Both the position numbers and the translations under genes were made by a program. Shown here one piece after another: positions 21,398 to 30,000 of a stretch of DNA of 42,221 bases; positions within the stretch are counted from its first letter, which is position 1; each line of letters starts with the position of its first letter. The notes below the pieces were generated by a model. It saw only the letters and a program-made list of their open reading frames with translations. It was not told the origin of the DNA and made no database searches. Source of the stretch: JBBTVO01 sp038063195 (GTDB taxonomy: Bacteria > Patescibacteriota > Microgenomatia > Levybacterales > UBA12049); NCBI GenBank assembly GCA_038063195.1, contig JBBTVO010000010.1, positions 1-42,221 on the forward strand, given 5' to 3'.

Positions 21398-22152
21398 AAT
21401 ACGACTTAAAAATTGGCTGGCTTTATCCGGATCTAATGAGCACTTATGGTGACAGAGGAAATATTATTGTGCTAAAGAAAAGATGTGAATGGCGCGGAAT
21501 AAAAACAGAAGTCTTGAATCTTAATGAAGAATTCGATGCCAAACTCTTAAATGATATAAATATTTTGTTTATGGGCGGTGCCCAAGATACACAGCAGGAA
21601 ATCGTCGCAAAAGATTTTACGTTAAACAAAATTAGTGCCTTAAAGAAAAAAGTCGAAGATGGTACACCGGGACTTTATATATGTGGTGCGTATCAATTCT
21701 TAGGTAGATATTATAAAAATGCGGACGGAGTTAAAATAAAAGGCTTGGGAATTTTTGATCTCCATACGGAACATCCGGGAGAAGACAGAGAGAGACTCAT
21801 CGGAAATATAATCATCGAAACTAACCTCGTAGGTCTTACGCATGCAACCTACGAGGTTGTTGGATTTGAAAATCATGGAGGAAGAACATTTCTGGGAAAA
21901 AATCTCAAACCTTTTGCAAAAGTCATAAAAGGTTTTGGAAATAATGGCGAGGACAAAACAGAAGGAGCTATCTATAAAAATTCTATCGGATCATATCTCC
22001 ATGGCCCGATTCTTCCTAAAAATCCTGAAATTGCAGACTGGCTAATATCAAAAGCTCTTGAACAAAAATATAAGAAAAAAATTAAACTTGAAAAACTCGA
22101 TGACTCCCTCTCTCAAAAAGCAAAGAGTTTTATTCTTGAAAAAATTAAGTAG
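21394..22152 (+). CDS. gatD: Lipid II isoglutaminyl synthase, glutaminase subunit GatD
   Basis: 252 residues, CobB/CobQ-like class I glutamine amidotransferase. The nucleophile is Cys97 in YICGAYQFLG and the catalytic His203 is in GSYLHGPILPKNP. The opening block LYPDLMSTYGDRGN (10-23) is characteristic. GatD supplies ammonia to MurT, with which it overlaps by 4 bp. It has a Lys-rich C-terminal tail. The stop overlaps the convergent small gene at 22145 by 8 bp. Confidence 0.93.
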   Translation: MKYDLKIGWLYPDLMSTYGDRGNIIVLKKRCEWRGIKTEVLNLNEEFDAKLLNDINILFMGGAQDTQQEIVAKDFTLNKISALKKKVEDGTPGLYICGAYQFLGRYYKNADGVKIKGLGIFDLHTEHPGEDRERLIGNIIIETNLVGLTHATYEVVGFENHGGRTFLGKNLKPFAKVIKGFGNNGEDKTEGAIYKNSIGSYLHGPILPKNPEIADWLISKALEQKYKKKIKLEKLDDSLSQKAKSFILEKIK

Positions 22153-22474
22153 AAGACTTACCGCTTGGCTCTTGGCCAGCAATTTCTGCGATTTTAATTG
22201 CTACATTAAGATAGAAAGTGGAATTCACTCCTGTTGTGTCTCCAAATTTGGGAAACATAGCATTAGCAATCTCAACTAATATAGCTTCTCCATCTATACC
22301 TTTTCTTGCAATTAGAAGAGAGGCAGTACCTTCAAGTATTTTTTCATAAGCTGTGTTTCTTCGATTTCTAAATTCTGCACTTTCTTCCCCTTTTTTCATA
22401 CTAGAAACTTGCGATAAGATTCTGTGCGACTCAGCTTGCCCTGTCAAACTAGCAATTGAATTTTCTTTTATCAT
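22145..22474 (-). CDS. Hypothetical protein
   Basis: 109 residues, not recognised. It looks soluble and mostly helical (RRNTAYEKILEGTASLLIARK, then NVAIKIAEIAG), with no signal peptide or membrane segment. A full promoter stands right before it: TTGACT-17-TACAAT with 8 nt to the ATG, which argues that it is a genuine gene. It converges on gatD with an 8-bp overlap. Confidence 0.6.
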   Translation of the reverse strand: MIKENSIASLTGQAESHRILSQVSSMKKGEESAEFRNRRNTAYEKILEGTASLLIARKGIDGEAILVEIANAMFPKFGDTTGVNSTFYLNVAIKIAEIAGQEPSGKSST

Positions 22475-22482
22475 AGTTTAGG

Positions 22483-22511
22483 ATTGTACATGACTATGGG
22501 GTAGAAGTCAA
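22483..22511 (-). promoter_or_regulatory. Promoter of the orphan at 22145-22474
   Basis: Minus strand: -35 TTGACT (22511-22506), 17-nt spacer, -10 TACAAT (22488-22483), then 8 nt to the ATG. Confidence 0.65.
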
Positions 22512-22553
22512 GTTTGGTTGTTGATATGAACAGCTTCAGCTGGGATTTAGAGG

Positions 22554-22916
22554 TTAATTTTTTACTTGAATTGCGGTTTCCAAAACTTCGATTCGTTTGT
22601 CATGATCCTTAACATAATCTTCTATTGAATCCATTCTTTTAGTAACAGTTTTTACTTCACTTACGATCTCCGCATGCTCTTTTTCATTTTTATTTACATA
22701 TGGGGCGAAAATCGATTCATAAAACTCTTGAAAAGCATCTTTTACAATCTTAGGTACTCTGGCATCGATAATCTTTGGTACTCTGGCATCGATAATCTTT
22801 GGAACTCTGGCATCAATAATCTTAGGTACTCTGGCATCAATAATCTTTGGAACTCTGGCATCAATATTCTTCCCAATCAGAAAGTCGATCTGTTTTAAAT
22901 CATTTTTTGTCAGCAT
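22554..22916 (-). CDS. Hypothetical protein with five IDARVPKI repeats and a coiled-coil tail
   Basis: 120 residues from ATG 22916 (a longer frame to 22952 exists but MLTKNDLKQIDFLIG is the likelier start). Residues 18-57 are five perfect copies of IDARVPKI. The C-terminal half (KDAFQEF... to VLETAIQ) is charged and helical and probably a coiled coil. Related small coiled-coil proteins starting MLTKxDL are, from memory, frequent in CPR genomes, without known function. The DNA repeats vary only at third codon positions, suggesting selection on the peptide. No membrane segment. Confidence 0.6.
   Translation of the reverse strand: MLTKNDLKQIDFLIGKNIDARVPKIIDARVPKIIDARVPKIIDARVPKIIDARVPKIVKDAFQEFYESIFAPYVNKNEKEHAEIVSEVKTVTKRMDSIEDYVKDHDKRIEVLETAIQVKN
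22746..22865 (-). repeat. Five in-frame 24-bp tandem repeats
   Basis: Five 24-bp units (120 bp) encode IDARVPKI. They differ only at ATC/ATT, GTA/GTT and CCT/CCA, so every difference is synonymous. There are no spacers, so this is not a CRISPR array. Confidence 0.9.
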
Positions 22917-23011
22917 AGGTTTAATAATTACACAAACTAGTTCTGCTGTCAATTAAGATTTAAAGTATCAAAATATATTCACATGTTATTGCTTACTTCA
23001 GCCTAAAGACA

Positions 23012-23017
23012 TATAAT
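23012..23017 (+). promoter_or_regulatory. -10 box TATAAT upstream of gatC
   Basis: TATAAT exactly 6 nt before an ATG at 23024, with TTGCTT (22989-22994) 17 nt upstream. That ATG opens a 12-codon ORF, not gatC, which starts at 23092. Confidence 0.6.
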
Positions 23018-23023
23018 ATCTTC

Positions 23024-23062
23024 ATGAAAATTAATGTAAGACATGTGGCCCCACTTCGCTAA
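23024..23062 (+). pseudogene. Duplicated gatC start: 12-codon remnant or leader ORF
   Basis: Encodes MKINVRHVAPLR then a stop. The first nine residues mirror the GatC start 68 bp downstream (MKINIKHIA): six identical and three conservative (V/I, R/K, V/I). The match ends where a REP-like sequence begins. This looks like a duplication of the gatC 5' end around an inserted repeat; the promoter is still attached to the broken copy. It might act as a leader peptide. Confidence 0.5.
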
Positions 23063-23077
23063 AGCTTCGAGGGGTAA
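23047..23077 (+). repeat. REP-like element between the two gatC starts
   Basis: GGCCCCACTTCGCTAAAG followed by CTTCGAGGGGT, with outer CCCC/GGGG arms. It terminates the first ORF and separates it from the real gatC start. Confidence 0.55.
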
Positions 23078-23091
23078 ACAAAACTTGAAAC

Positions 23092-23379
23092 ATGAAGATA
23101 AATATTAAACACATAGCCAAACTGGCAAACCTTAGCATCTCAGAAGATGAAGAAAAAAAGTTCGACAGTCAGCTTGCAGAAACCTTAAAATATATTGAAG
23201 GATTAAATGAAATAAATACTGACGACGTAAAACCTACGGATCATGTTACGGGCCAAGAAAATGTACTTCGAGAAGATACAACTGCCCCATCTCTATCTCA
23301 AGAAGAAGCTTTATCAAATACAAAAACCAAACACAAGGGCATGTTTAGGGTAAAAGGAGTTTTAACAAGTGAACAATAA
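23092..23379 (+). CDS. gatC: Asp-tRNA(Asn)/Glu-tRNA(Gln) amidotransferase subunit C
   Basis: 95 residues, standard GatC size. The N-terminal KHIAKLANLSISEDEEKKF (6-24) and central LNEINTDDVKPTDHV (about 43-57), followed by LREDT, are family hallmarks. GatC bridges GatA and GatB. The gene starts a gatC - phosphatase - gatA - gatB cluster. Its start region is duplicated upstream with a REP-like element in between, so it is now about 75 nt from its likely promoter. It has no clear Shine-Dalgarno. Confidence 0.92.
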   Translation: MKINIKHIAKLANLSISEDEEKKFDSQLAETLKYIEGLNEINTDDVKPTDHVTGQENVLREDTTAPSLSQEEALSNTKTKHKGMFRVKGVLTSEQ

Positions 23380-23998
23380 TTCTCCGACTACTTTTTATCT
23401 AGTTCGTCATGGAGAAACTAAATGGAATGTAGAGAAAATAATACAGGGACACATCGACTCACCTCTTACTAAAAAAGGGGTTGAAGGCGCTAGAACTTTA
23501 GCAAAAGAGTTGAAAAAGATAAAATTCGATATGTTTTTCTCATCTGATTTATTAAGAGCCAAAAAAACCGCTGAAATTATTGCACTAGAACATAAACTTG
23601 TTGTAGAAACCACCAAGGCTTTGAGAGAGAGAAATTTCGGACATCTTGAAGGTAAGCCACGCAAGAAACTTGAAGAATGGAATCATTTAACAGAAAAATT
23701 AACTCATGAGGAAAGAATTTCTTATAAATACTCTAAAGACATAGAAAGTGATGGGGAGATAACAAGCAGACTTCTTACTTTTATCCGAGAAACAGCAATA
23801 GCAAACCCGGGTAAAAAAATACTTGTAGTCACTCATGGCGGAATAATGAGAGCAACTTTAATTAAACTTGGATTTGGAGACTATCATAGTCTTACTCCCG
23901 GTACGGTTAATAATAGCGGATATATTGTTATTGAGACAGATGGCACGGAAATAAATATAAGAGAAACCAAAGGGATTTCACTGATTAATAAAAATTAA
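23369..23998 (+). CDS. Histidine phosphatase family protein (phosphoglycerate mutase-like)
   Basis: 209 residues from a GTG that overlaps the gatC end by 11 bp, with AAGGAG about 10 nt upstream. It has the phosphohistidine motif LVRHGETKWN (about 9-18), SSDLLRAKKTAEII (about 55-68), ERNFGHLEGK and the second His in VVTHGGIMRATL (about 151-162). The family includes cofactor-dependent phosphoglycerate mutases and many broad phosphatases (e.g. CobC-like); sequence alone does not decide. Its location inside the gat operon is probably opportunistic rather than functional. Confidence 0.88.
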   Translation: MNNNSPTTFYLVRHGETKWNVEKIIQGHIDSPLTKKGVEGARTLAKELKKIKFDMFFSSDLLRAKKTAEIIALEHKLVVETTKALRERNFGHLEGKPRKKLEEWNHLTEKLTHEERISYKYSKDIESDGEITSRLLTFIRETAIANPGKKILVVTHGGIMRATLIKLGFGDYHSLTPGTVNNSGYIVIETDGTEINIRETKGISLINKN

Positions 23999-24002
23999 TT
24001 AA

Positions 24003-25418
24003 ATGGCAAATTTAAATTCCCTCACCATAGCTCAGGCAAAAGAAAAACTAAAAAAGAAAGAGATTTCCTCAACTGAGCTTACTAAGGCATGTCTCGATAG
24101 GATTAAGAAACTTCAGGAAAAACTAAATGTCTTCGTGACAATTACTGAAAAAGAAGCTTTGGATAGAGCAAGAAAAGCAGATGAAGAATTAAAAAATGGA
24201 TCAGATCTCCCACTTCTAGGAATTCCTATCGCTGTTAAAGATAATTTTTGCACTATGGGAGTAAGAACCACTGCATCTAGCAAAGTCCTTGATGATTTTA
24301 TTCCCCCCTATGAATCAACAGTAACACAAAAATTAAAAAATGCCGGAATGGTAATGCTTGGAAAAACCAACATGGATGCTTGGGCTCACGGCTCCTCAAC
24401 TGAAACTTCTGATTATGGACCAACCCTTAACCCGTGGAATACTAAACATCTACCCGGTGGCTCTTCGGGTGGATCGGCAGCTGCGACCGCAGCGGATATG
24501 TCGATTGGCTCAATTGGATCTGAAACAGCCGGGTCTATTAGGCAACCTGCTAGCTGGTGTGGGGTCATTGGGCTTAAACCAACATACGGAAGGGTTTCGA
24601 GATATGGAGTTGTTGCAATGGGATCTTCCCTTGATTCTCCCGGACCAATCACTAAATCCGTAGAAGATGCAGCCTTAATATTGGAAATAATTGCAGGACA
24701 CGATCCTATGGATGCTACAACATCAAGCCTACCTGTTCCAAAATACACGACGAGCATTGGTAAATCAGATAAGAAACTTAGAATAGGAATCTCCAAAAAC
24801 TATCTCGAGGGTGTTGATAATAAGGTTATTAAAGTTTTTGAAGATACTAAGAAGTTATTCGAGAAATTAGGACACACCTTTGTAGAACTTGAATTGTTTA
24901 ATCCAAAATACGCAATAGATGTTTACACAATACTTCAGAGATCTGAAGTTTCTTCAAATCTTGCAAGATATGATGGTATAAGATACGGCAATGACAGGAG
25001 TTTCTTCGGAGAGGAAGCAAAAAGAAGAATAATGCTTGGAACTTTTACTTTGTCTTCGGGATATTACGACGCATATTATAAAAAAGCACAGAAAGTAAGA
25101 ACAATAATCATAAAAGATTTCGATGAAGCGTTTAAGAAAGTTGATTTCATACTTGCGCCTACTGGCCCCACGCCTGCTCTTGTATTAGGTGCTTCAGAAG
25201 GCCAATCAATGTTTGGAGAACTTGCTGATGTATTGGTTGAACCATCTTCTATAGCCGGACTTACTGGAATTAATCTTCCCGCAGGATTTTCCAATGATGG
25301 ACTTCCTATCGGAATGCAATTAATCGGTCCACAATTCTCTGAACCAGGAATAATTAGCATTGGATATGAATTTGAAAAAGAAACAGAATTTTTAAGAGAG
25401 CGAAAACCAAATTTATGA
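24003..25418 (+). CDS. gatA: Asp-tRNA(Asn)/Glu-tRNA(Gln) amidotransferase subunit A
   Basis: 471 residues of the amidase-signature family. The catalytic triad is visible: Lys in PIAVKDNF (about 79), the cis-Ser in GGSSGGSAAA (about 154) and the nucleophilic Ser in SETAGSIRQPA (about 178). The usual DTGGS is ETAGS here, a mild change. GatA releases ammonia from glutamine for GatB. It overlaps gatB by 4 bp. A transamidosome implies that Gln-tRNA and/or Asn-tRNA are made indirectly. Confidence 0.96.
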   Translation: MANLNSLTIAQAKEKLKKKEISSTELTKACLDRIKKLQEKLNVFVTITEKEALDRARKADEELKNGSDLPLLGIPIAVKDNFCTMGVRTTASSKVLDDFIPPYESTVTQKLKNAGMVMLGKTNMDAWAHGSSTETSDYGPTLNPWNTKHLPGGSSGGSAAATAADMSIGSIGSETAGSIRQPASWCGVIGLKPTYGRVSRYGVVAMGSSLDSPGPITKSVEDAALILEIIAGHDPMDATTSSLPVPKYTTSIGKSDKKLRIGISKNYLEGVDNKVIKVFEDTKKLFEKLGHTFVELELFNPKYAIDVYTILQRSEVSSNLARYDGIRYGNDRSFFGEEAKRRIMLGTFTLSSGYYDAYYKKAQKVRTIIIKDFDEAFKKVDFILAPTGPTPALVLGASEGQSMFGELADVLVEPSSIAGLTGINLPAGFSNDGLPIGMQLIGPQFSEPGIISIGYEFEKETEFLRERKPNL

Positions 25419-26722
25419 AACCGGTAATTGGACTTGAAGTTCACGTAGAGCTTAAAACTAAATCAAAAATGTTTTGTGGCTGCTCCGCTGATTATTTTGG
25501 ACAAAAACCAAATACTCACACTTGTCCAGTCTGTCTTGGACTTCCCGGCGCACTTCCCGTACCAAATAAAACCGCAATTGAGTGGTGTGTAATGCTTGGA
25601 ATGGCTCTTAACTGCAACATTCCCCTATTTTCAAAGTTTGACAGAAAAAATTATTTTTATCCTGACCTTGCCAAAGGTTATCAGATAAGTCAGTACGATG
25701 AACCTTTTTGTCTTGCAGGAAATATAAAGCTTGATAGCGGAAAAATAATAGGAATAACACGGGTTCATATGGAGGAAGATACGGGGAAATTGATTCATGA
25801 AACAGTAGATGAGCAAGAGGTAACATTGATAGATTTCAATAGATCGGGCGTTCCTCTTGTAGAAATAGTTACAGAGCCTGATTTTGACAATGCAAAAGAC
25901 GTGAGAGATTATCTTCAAAAGCTTCAGCAAATTGTACGCTACTTAGGAATTTCAAATGCCGATATGGAAAAGGGAGATATGAGACTTGAGCCTAATATCT
26001 CACTCTCCTCTGATGGCAAACTTCCCAACTATAAAGTAGAGGTTAAAAATATAAACTCATTCAGATTTGTAGAAAAAGCAATTGACTATGAAATAAAAAG
26101 GCAGACTGAAATTCTTGAAAGGAAAGAAGCGCCTGTTCAGGAAACCAGAGGCTGGAATGATGTAAAACAAAAAACAGTCAGTCAAAGAACCAAAGAAGAG
26201 GCAAGCGATTACAGATATTTTCCGGAACCAGATATTCCACCTCTAAGGTGGACAAATGAAATTCTTGAGAATTTTAGAAAACAAATTCCGGAACTGCCAA
26301 ATGCAATAAAAGATAGATTTATAAAGGATTACGGAATTTCAGAATATGATGCGGAAATTATTACGCGCGAAAAAGAAAGTGCAGATTTTTTTGAAGAAAC
26401 TGTAAGAATTGGAGAGAAAGAAAATATCAAACCAAAAACAATCGCAAATTATATAATCAACAAAAAAATAAACGCAAAAGAAGCCTTACCCGCAGATCTT
26501 ATAAAAACCATAATTTCTTCCTCAACTTATGCTAGTATGGATAGTAGCAAGATAAAAAAAGTGGTAGCGCAAGTTTTGAAAGAAAACCCCCAGGCAACAG
26601 AAGATTTCAAAACGGGAAAAACCCAGGCATTACAGTTCTTGATAGGAAAAACCATGGCAAAATTAAAAGAAAAAATAGAAGCAAAAGTAATAATCGAAGA
26701 AATAAATAAAATAATTAAATGA
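25415..26722 (+). CDS. gatB: Asp-tRNA(Asn)/Glu-tRNA(Gln) amidotransferase subunit B
   Basis: 435 residues. Signature sequences: PVIGLEVHVELKTKSKMFCGC (2-22), a Cys set (CGC, CPVCLG) for zinc, YFYPDLAKGYQISQYD (about 82-97) and the VEVKNINSFRF block (about 208-218). A C-terminal YqeY/GatB tail domain that contacts tRNA is present but shortened (the family is usually about 475). GatB phosphorylates and amidates the misacylated tRNA. It overlaps gatA by 4 bp. A GACAG-TTTAC-CTGTC inverted repeat lies at its stop. Confidence 0.96.
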   Translation: MKPVIGLEVHVELKTKSKMFCGCSADYFGQKPNTHTCPVCLGLPGALPVPNKTAIEWCVMLGMALNCNIPLFSKFDRKNYFYPDLAKGYQISQYDEPFCLAGNIKLDSGKIIGITRVHMEEDTGKLIHETVDEQEVTLIDFNRSGVPLVEIVTEPDFDNAKDVRDYLQKLQQIVRYLGISNADMEKGDMRLEPNISLSSDGKLPNYKVEVKNINSFRFVEKAIDYEIKRQTEILERKEAPVQETRGWNDVKQKTVSQRTKEEASDYRYFPEPDIPPLRWTNEILENFRKQIPELPNAIKDRFIKDYGISEYDAEIITREKESADFFEETVRIGEKENIKPKTIANYIINKKINAKEALPADLIKTIISSSTYASMDSSKIKKVVAQVLKENPQATEDFKTGKTQALQFLIGKTMAKLKEKIEAKVIIEEINKIIK

Positions 26723-26743
26723 CAGTTTACCTGTCGAAAATAA

Positions 26744-29700
26744 ATGGCTGATTTCGTACACCTTCACAACCACAGTGATTTTTCGCTTCTGGACGGTCTT
26801 TCCAAAGTAAAAGACATGGTTTCGCGTGCAAAAGAACTAAACATGAAAGCCTTGGCGATAACAGACCACGGAAGCATGTATGGAGTTATTAAATTCTATA
26901 AAGAGTGCCTTGAGCAGGGAATAAAACCGATAATAGGAAGTGAAATTTATATTAGTAAGCGTTCGAGACATGATAAAGAAGCAGGGCTTGACGGCGACTC
27001 GAATCATCTGATACTTCTGGCAAAAAACGATAAAGGATATAAAAATCTTATGAAAATAATTTCAATTGCAAATCTGGAAGGATATTATTACAGACCCAGA
27101 ACCGATACTGAACTTCTTAAGGAACATAGCGAAGGTCTGATATGTCTTAGCGCCTGCGTTAGCGGGTATGTATCAGAACCTTTAATACTTGGGCAGGAAG
27201 AAACAGCAGTTGAGAGAGCAAAAATGCTAAATGAAATATTTGGGGAAGGAAACTTTTATTTGGAACTGCAAAAACACATAGACGTAAAAGACCAAGATGC
27301 ATTAAATGAACGGCTGATTGACTTATCTAAGAAACTTAGCATCCCGCTTGTAGCAACAAATGACAACCATTATATAAACCCTCAAGATGCTGAAGCACAG
27401 GAAGCACTGCTGTGCATTCAAACTCAAACTACCTTAAACGATAAAGACAGAAGGCTTTCTATGATTTCTTCTCCTGATTTTTATATGAAAAGCAAAGAGG
27501 AAATGACAGGACTTTTTCTTCAAAACCCCGAAGCTGTAGAGAATACGGGTAAAATTGCAGATATGTGCAATCTTGAAATAAAGCTTGGACAATGGATAAT
27601 GCCTGTATTTGATGTTCCAAGTGATAAAACTGCAGCGGATTATCTTTCAGAAAAAACAAACGAGGGGCTATTAAGAAGGTATAAGAAATTAACAGATGAA
27701 ATAAAAGAAAGATCGGAATATGAACTCTCAATTATTACAAAAAAGGGTTATGAGAAATACATCTTAATCGTTGCGGATTTCGTAAATTGGGCAAAAAGTA
27801 AAAAAATTACCGTAGGCCCTGGAAGAGGTTCAAATGCCGGTTCTATTGTATCCTACGCATTGGAAATCTCAGACGTTGATCCTCTATTCTTCAAGCTTCC
27901 CTTTGAGAGGTTTTTAAACCCAGAAAGACCGTCTCCTCCTGATATTGATTTGGATTTTGCGGACAACAGAAGGGATGAAGTAATAGAATATGTCACCAAA
28001 AAATACGGGAGAGACAAGGTTGCGCAAATTATAACTTTCGGAACTATTGAAGCAAGAGGCTCCATAAGAGACACTGGAAGAGTTATGGGAATGCCTTATG
28101 CTGGTCCTGACAGAATCTCGAAAATGATACCTCCCGGATGGCAGGGCCATGCCATGACTCTGGATAAGGCACTTGAACAAAGTCCAGAGCTGAGAATTGC
28201 CTACCAAACCGAAAATGAAACAAGAAAATTATTGGACTTGGCGAGAAAAATAGAAGGGGTTGCGCGTCATGCGTCTGTACATGCTGCAGGAGTCGTAATT
28301 GCTGATAAACCTCTTACAGACTACACACCTCTGCAAAGAGAGCCTAATGGAGAAAAAATTATTACACAATATGATATGTATACAGTGGGTGAAGACGGAG
28401 TTGGGCTTCTAAAGATTGACTTCCTAGGATTGCGAAATCTTACTATTATTCAGGAGACTCTTCGGTTTATTAAAGTTAACCGCGGGCTCGATATAGATTT
28501 TTCAAACATTTCTTTTGAAGACAAAAGAACATATGAACTTTTAGCATCGGGGGAAACAACTGGAATCTTTCAGCTTGAGTCTGCCGGAATGAGAAGGTAT
28601 ATAAAAGAACTAAGACCCACGACTATCTTTGACGTTCAAGCTATGGTTGCTCTCTATCGTCCAGGGCCTATGGCAAATATTCCTGAGTTTATCAGAAGAA
28701 AACACAATCCAAGACTCATTTCGTATCCAGATAAAAGACTTAAGGATATTTTAAAAGAATCATACGGAATAATAACTTTTCAGGACGATCTTCTTCTTAC
28801 TGCTATAAAAGTTGCGGGATATTCCTGGATAGAAGCTGACAAATTAAGAAAAGCAGTTGGAAAGAAAATTCCTGCTGAAATGAAAAAACAACATGATAAT
28901 TTCATAGCCGGTTGTATTTCAAATGGAATGGATAAGAAAAATGCGGAAAACCTTTGGATTCTTTTTGAGCCTTTTGCTGGATACGGATTTGGTAAAGCAC
29001 ACGCGGCATGCTATGCCACTATTGCGTTCAGGACCGCTTATCTTAAAGCCCACTATCCTGTAGAATTTATGACGGCATTTCTTACTGCAGAATCCAGAGG
29101 TACTACTGGTCCTACTAAGAATGAGAAGATTGCAGAAGGAGTAGCGGAATGTAAAAGACTAAGCATAACGATACTGCCTCCGGATATCAACAAGTCAGAC
29201 AGTGAGTTTTCTATTGAAGAGAATGAAAAGATAAGATTTGGTCTTTCTGCAATAAAAAATATAGGAGGAGCAGCAATAAAAAGTATTATTACGAGTAGAA
29301 GTGATGGAGATTTTAAGAGTTTTGAAGATTTTCTAAAAAGGGTCGATCTTGGCGCGGTGAACAAAAAAACCATTGAGAGTCTTATAAAAGCAGGTGCTAT
29401 GGACAAATTTGGAAACAGAGCTGCGCTTCTTATTGAATACCCTACACTTATTGAAAAAACAGGGAGAAAAAAGAAACAAGAAGATGAAGGACAAGGAACG
29501 CTTTTTGACACTGATGCTCCAGCATCTAGTGAACAAATAAAAACTTTAGAGGTCGAAGATTTTACTTTAAAAGAAAAACTGGGATTTGAAAAAGAATTTT
29601 TAGGTATTTACCTTACGGCTCATCCCATGATGGACGAGCTGATGTCTATAAAAAAAATTGCAACGCACGAAATGGCACAAGTCCTTGAGGAAATTGAAGG

Positions 29701-29965
29701 CTCAAGAGTCATGATAGGCGGAATTGTTGAGACTATGAGAAGAATTTTTACCAAAAAGACCGGGAGTGAGATGGCATTTATGACTATTGGAGACGAAAAA
29801 GGAATAATGGTTGAGTGTATTGTCTTTCCGAAAATATTTGAACAATACAAAAGTTATTTGCAAAAAGACACTGTTGTTATAGTAGAAGGAAAAGTCGATA
29901 CCAAAAATGACAGGCCTATCATAATAGTTGATAAAATCAGGTTAAATAACAATTCTTCTTCTTGA
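26744..29965 (+). CDS. dnaE: DNA polymerase III alpha subunit
   Basis: 1073 residues, a compact DnaE. An N-terminal PHP domain retains its metal motifs (HLHNHSDFSLLDG at about 6-18, ITDHGSMYG, IGSEIYI). The polymerase core has PDIDLDFAD with Asp400, Asp402 and Asp404, and GIITFQDD (about 676). A helix-hairpin-helix region and a C-terminal OB fold (about 990-1070, GGIVETMRRIF...MVECIVFP) follow. A likely clamp-binding motif, QGTLFD, is at about 919-924. This is the replicative polymerase. It is 21 nt from gatB, probably in the same operon. Confidence 0.97.
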   Translation: MADFVHLHNHSDFSLLDGLSKVKDMVSRAKELNMKALAITDHGSMYGVIKFYKECLEQGIKPIIGSEIYISKRSRHDKEAGLDGDSNHLILLAKNDKGYKNLMKIISIANLEGYYYRPRTDTELLKEHSEGLICLSACVSGYVSEPLILGQEETAVERAKMLNEIFGEGNFYLELQKHIDVKDQDALNERLIDLSKKLSIPLVATNDNHYINPQDAEAQEALLCIQTQTTLNDKDRRLSMISSPDFYMKSKEEMTGLFLQNPEAVENTGKIADMCNLEIKLGQWIMPVFDVPSDKTAADYLSEKTNEGLLRRYKKLTDEIKERSEYELSIITKKGYEKYILIVADFVNWAKSKKITVGPGRGSNAGSIVSYALEISDVDPLFFKLPFERFLNPERPSPPDIDLDFADNRRDEVIEYVTKKYGRDKVAQIITFGTIEARGSIRDTGRVMGMPYAGPDRISKMIPPGWQGHAMTLDKALEQSPELRIAYQTENETRKLLDLARKIEGVARHASVHAAGVVIADKPLTDYTPLQREPNGEKIITQYDMYTVGEDGVGLLKIDFLGLRNLTIIQETLRFIKVNRGLDIDFSNISFEDKRTYELLASGETTGIFQLESAGMRRYIKELRPTTIFDVQAMVALYRPGPMANIPEFIRRKHNPRLISYPDKRLKDILKESYGIITFQDDLLLTAIKVAGYSWIEADKLRKAVGKKIPAEMKKQHDNFIAGCISNGMDKKNAENLWILFEPFAGYGFGKAHAACYATIAFRTAYLKAHYPVEFMTAFLTAESRGTTGPTKNEKIAEGVAECKRLSITILPPDINKSDSEFSIEENEKIRFGLSAIKNIGGAAIKSIITSRSDGDFKSFEDFLKRVDLGAVNKKTIESLIKAGAMDKFGNRAALLIEYPTLIEKTGRKKKQEDEGQGTLFDTDAPASSEQIKTLEVEDFTLKEKLGFEKEFLGIYLTAHPMMDELMSIKKIATHEMAQVLEEIEGSRVMIGGIVETMRRIFTKKTGSEMAFMTIGDEKGIMVECIVFPKIFEQYKSYLQKDTVVIVEGKVDTKNDRPIIIVDKIRLNNNSSS

Positions 29966-29990
29966 CTTAAGGCTAATTTACCCATAAAAT
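29962..29990 (+). promoter_or_regulatory. Promoter of the ATP synthase operon
   Basis: -35 TTGACT (29962-29967), exactly 17 nt, -10 TAAAAT (29985-29990); the predicted start is about 29997, only a few bases before the ATG at 30001. Confidence 0.7.
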
Positions 29991-30000
29991 ATAAGTTACG

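Noticed and set aside
22746..22865. Regular 24-bp repeats resembling a CRISPR array
   Set aside because: The units are contiguous with no spacers, stay in frame, and encode a perfect peptide repeat; no cas genes are present.
26721..26735. GACAG-TTTAC-CTGTC inverted repeat between gatB and dnaE as an operator or terminator
   Set aside because: Arms are only 5 bp, there is no T-tract, and no second copy was noticed at other repair or replication genes.
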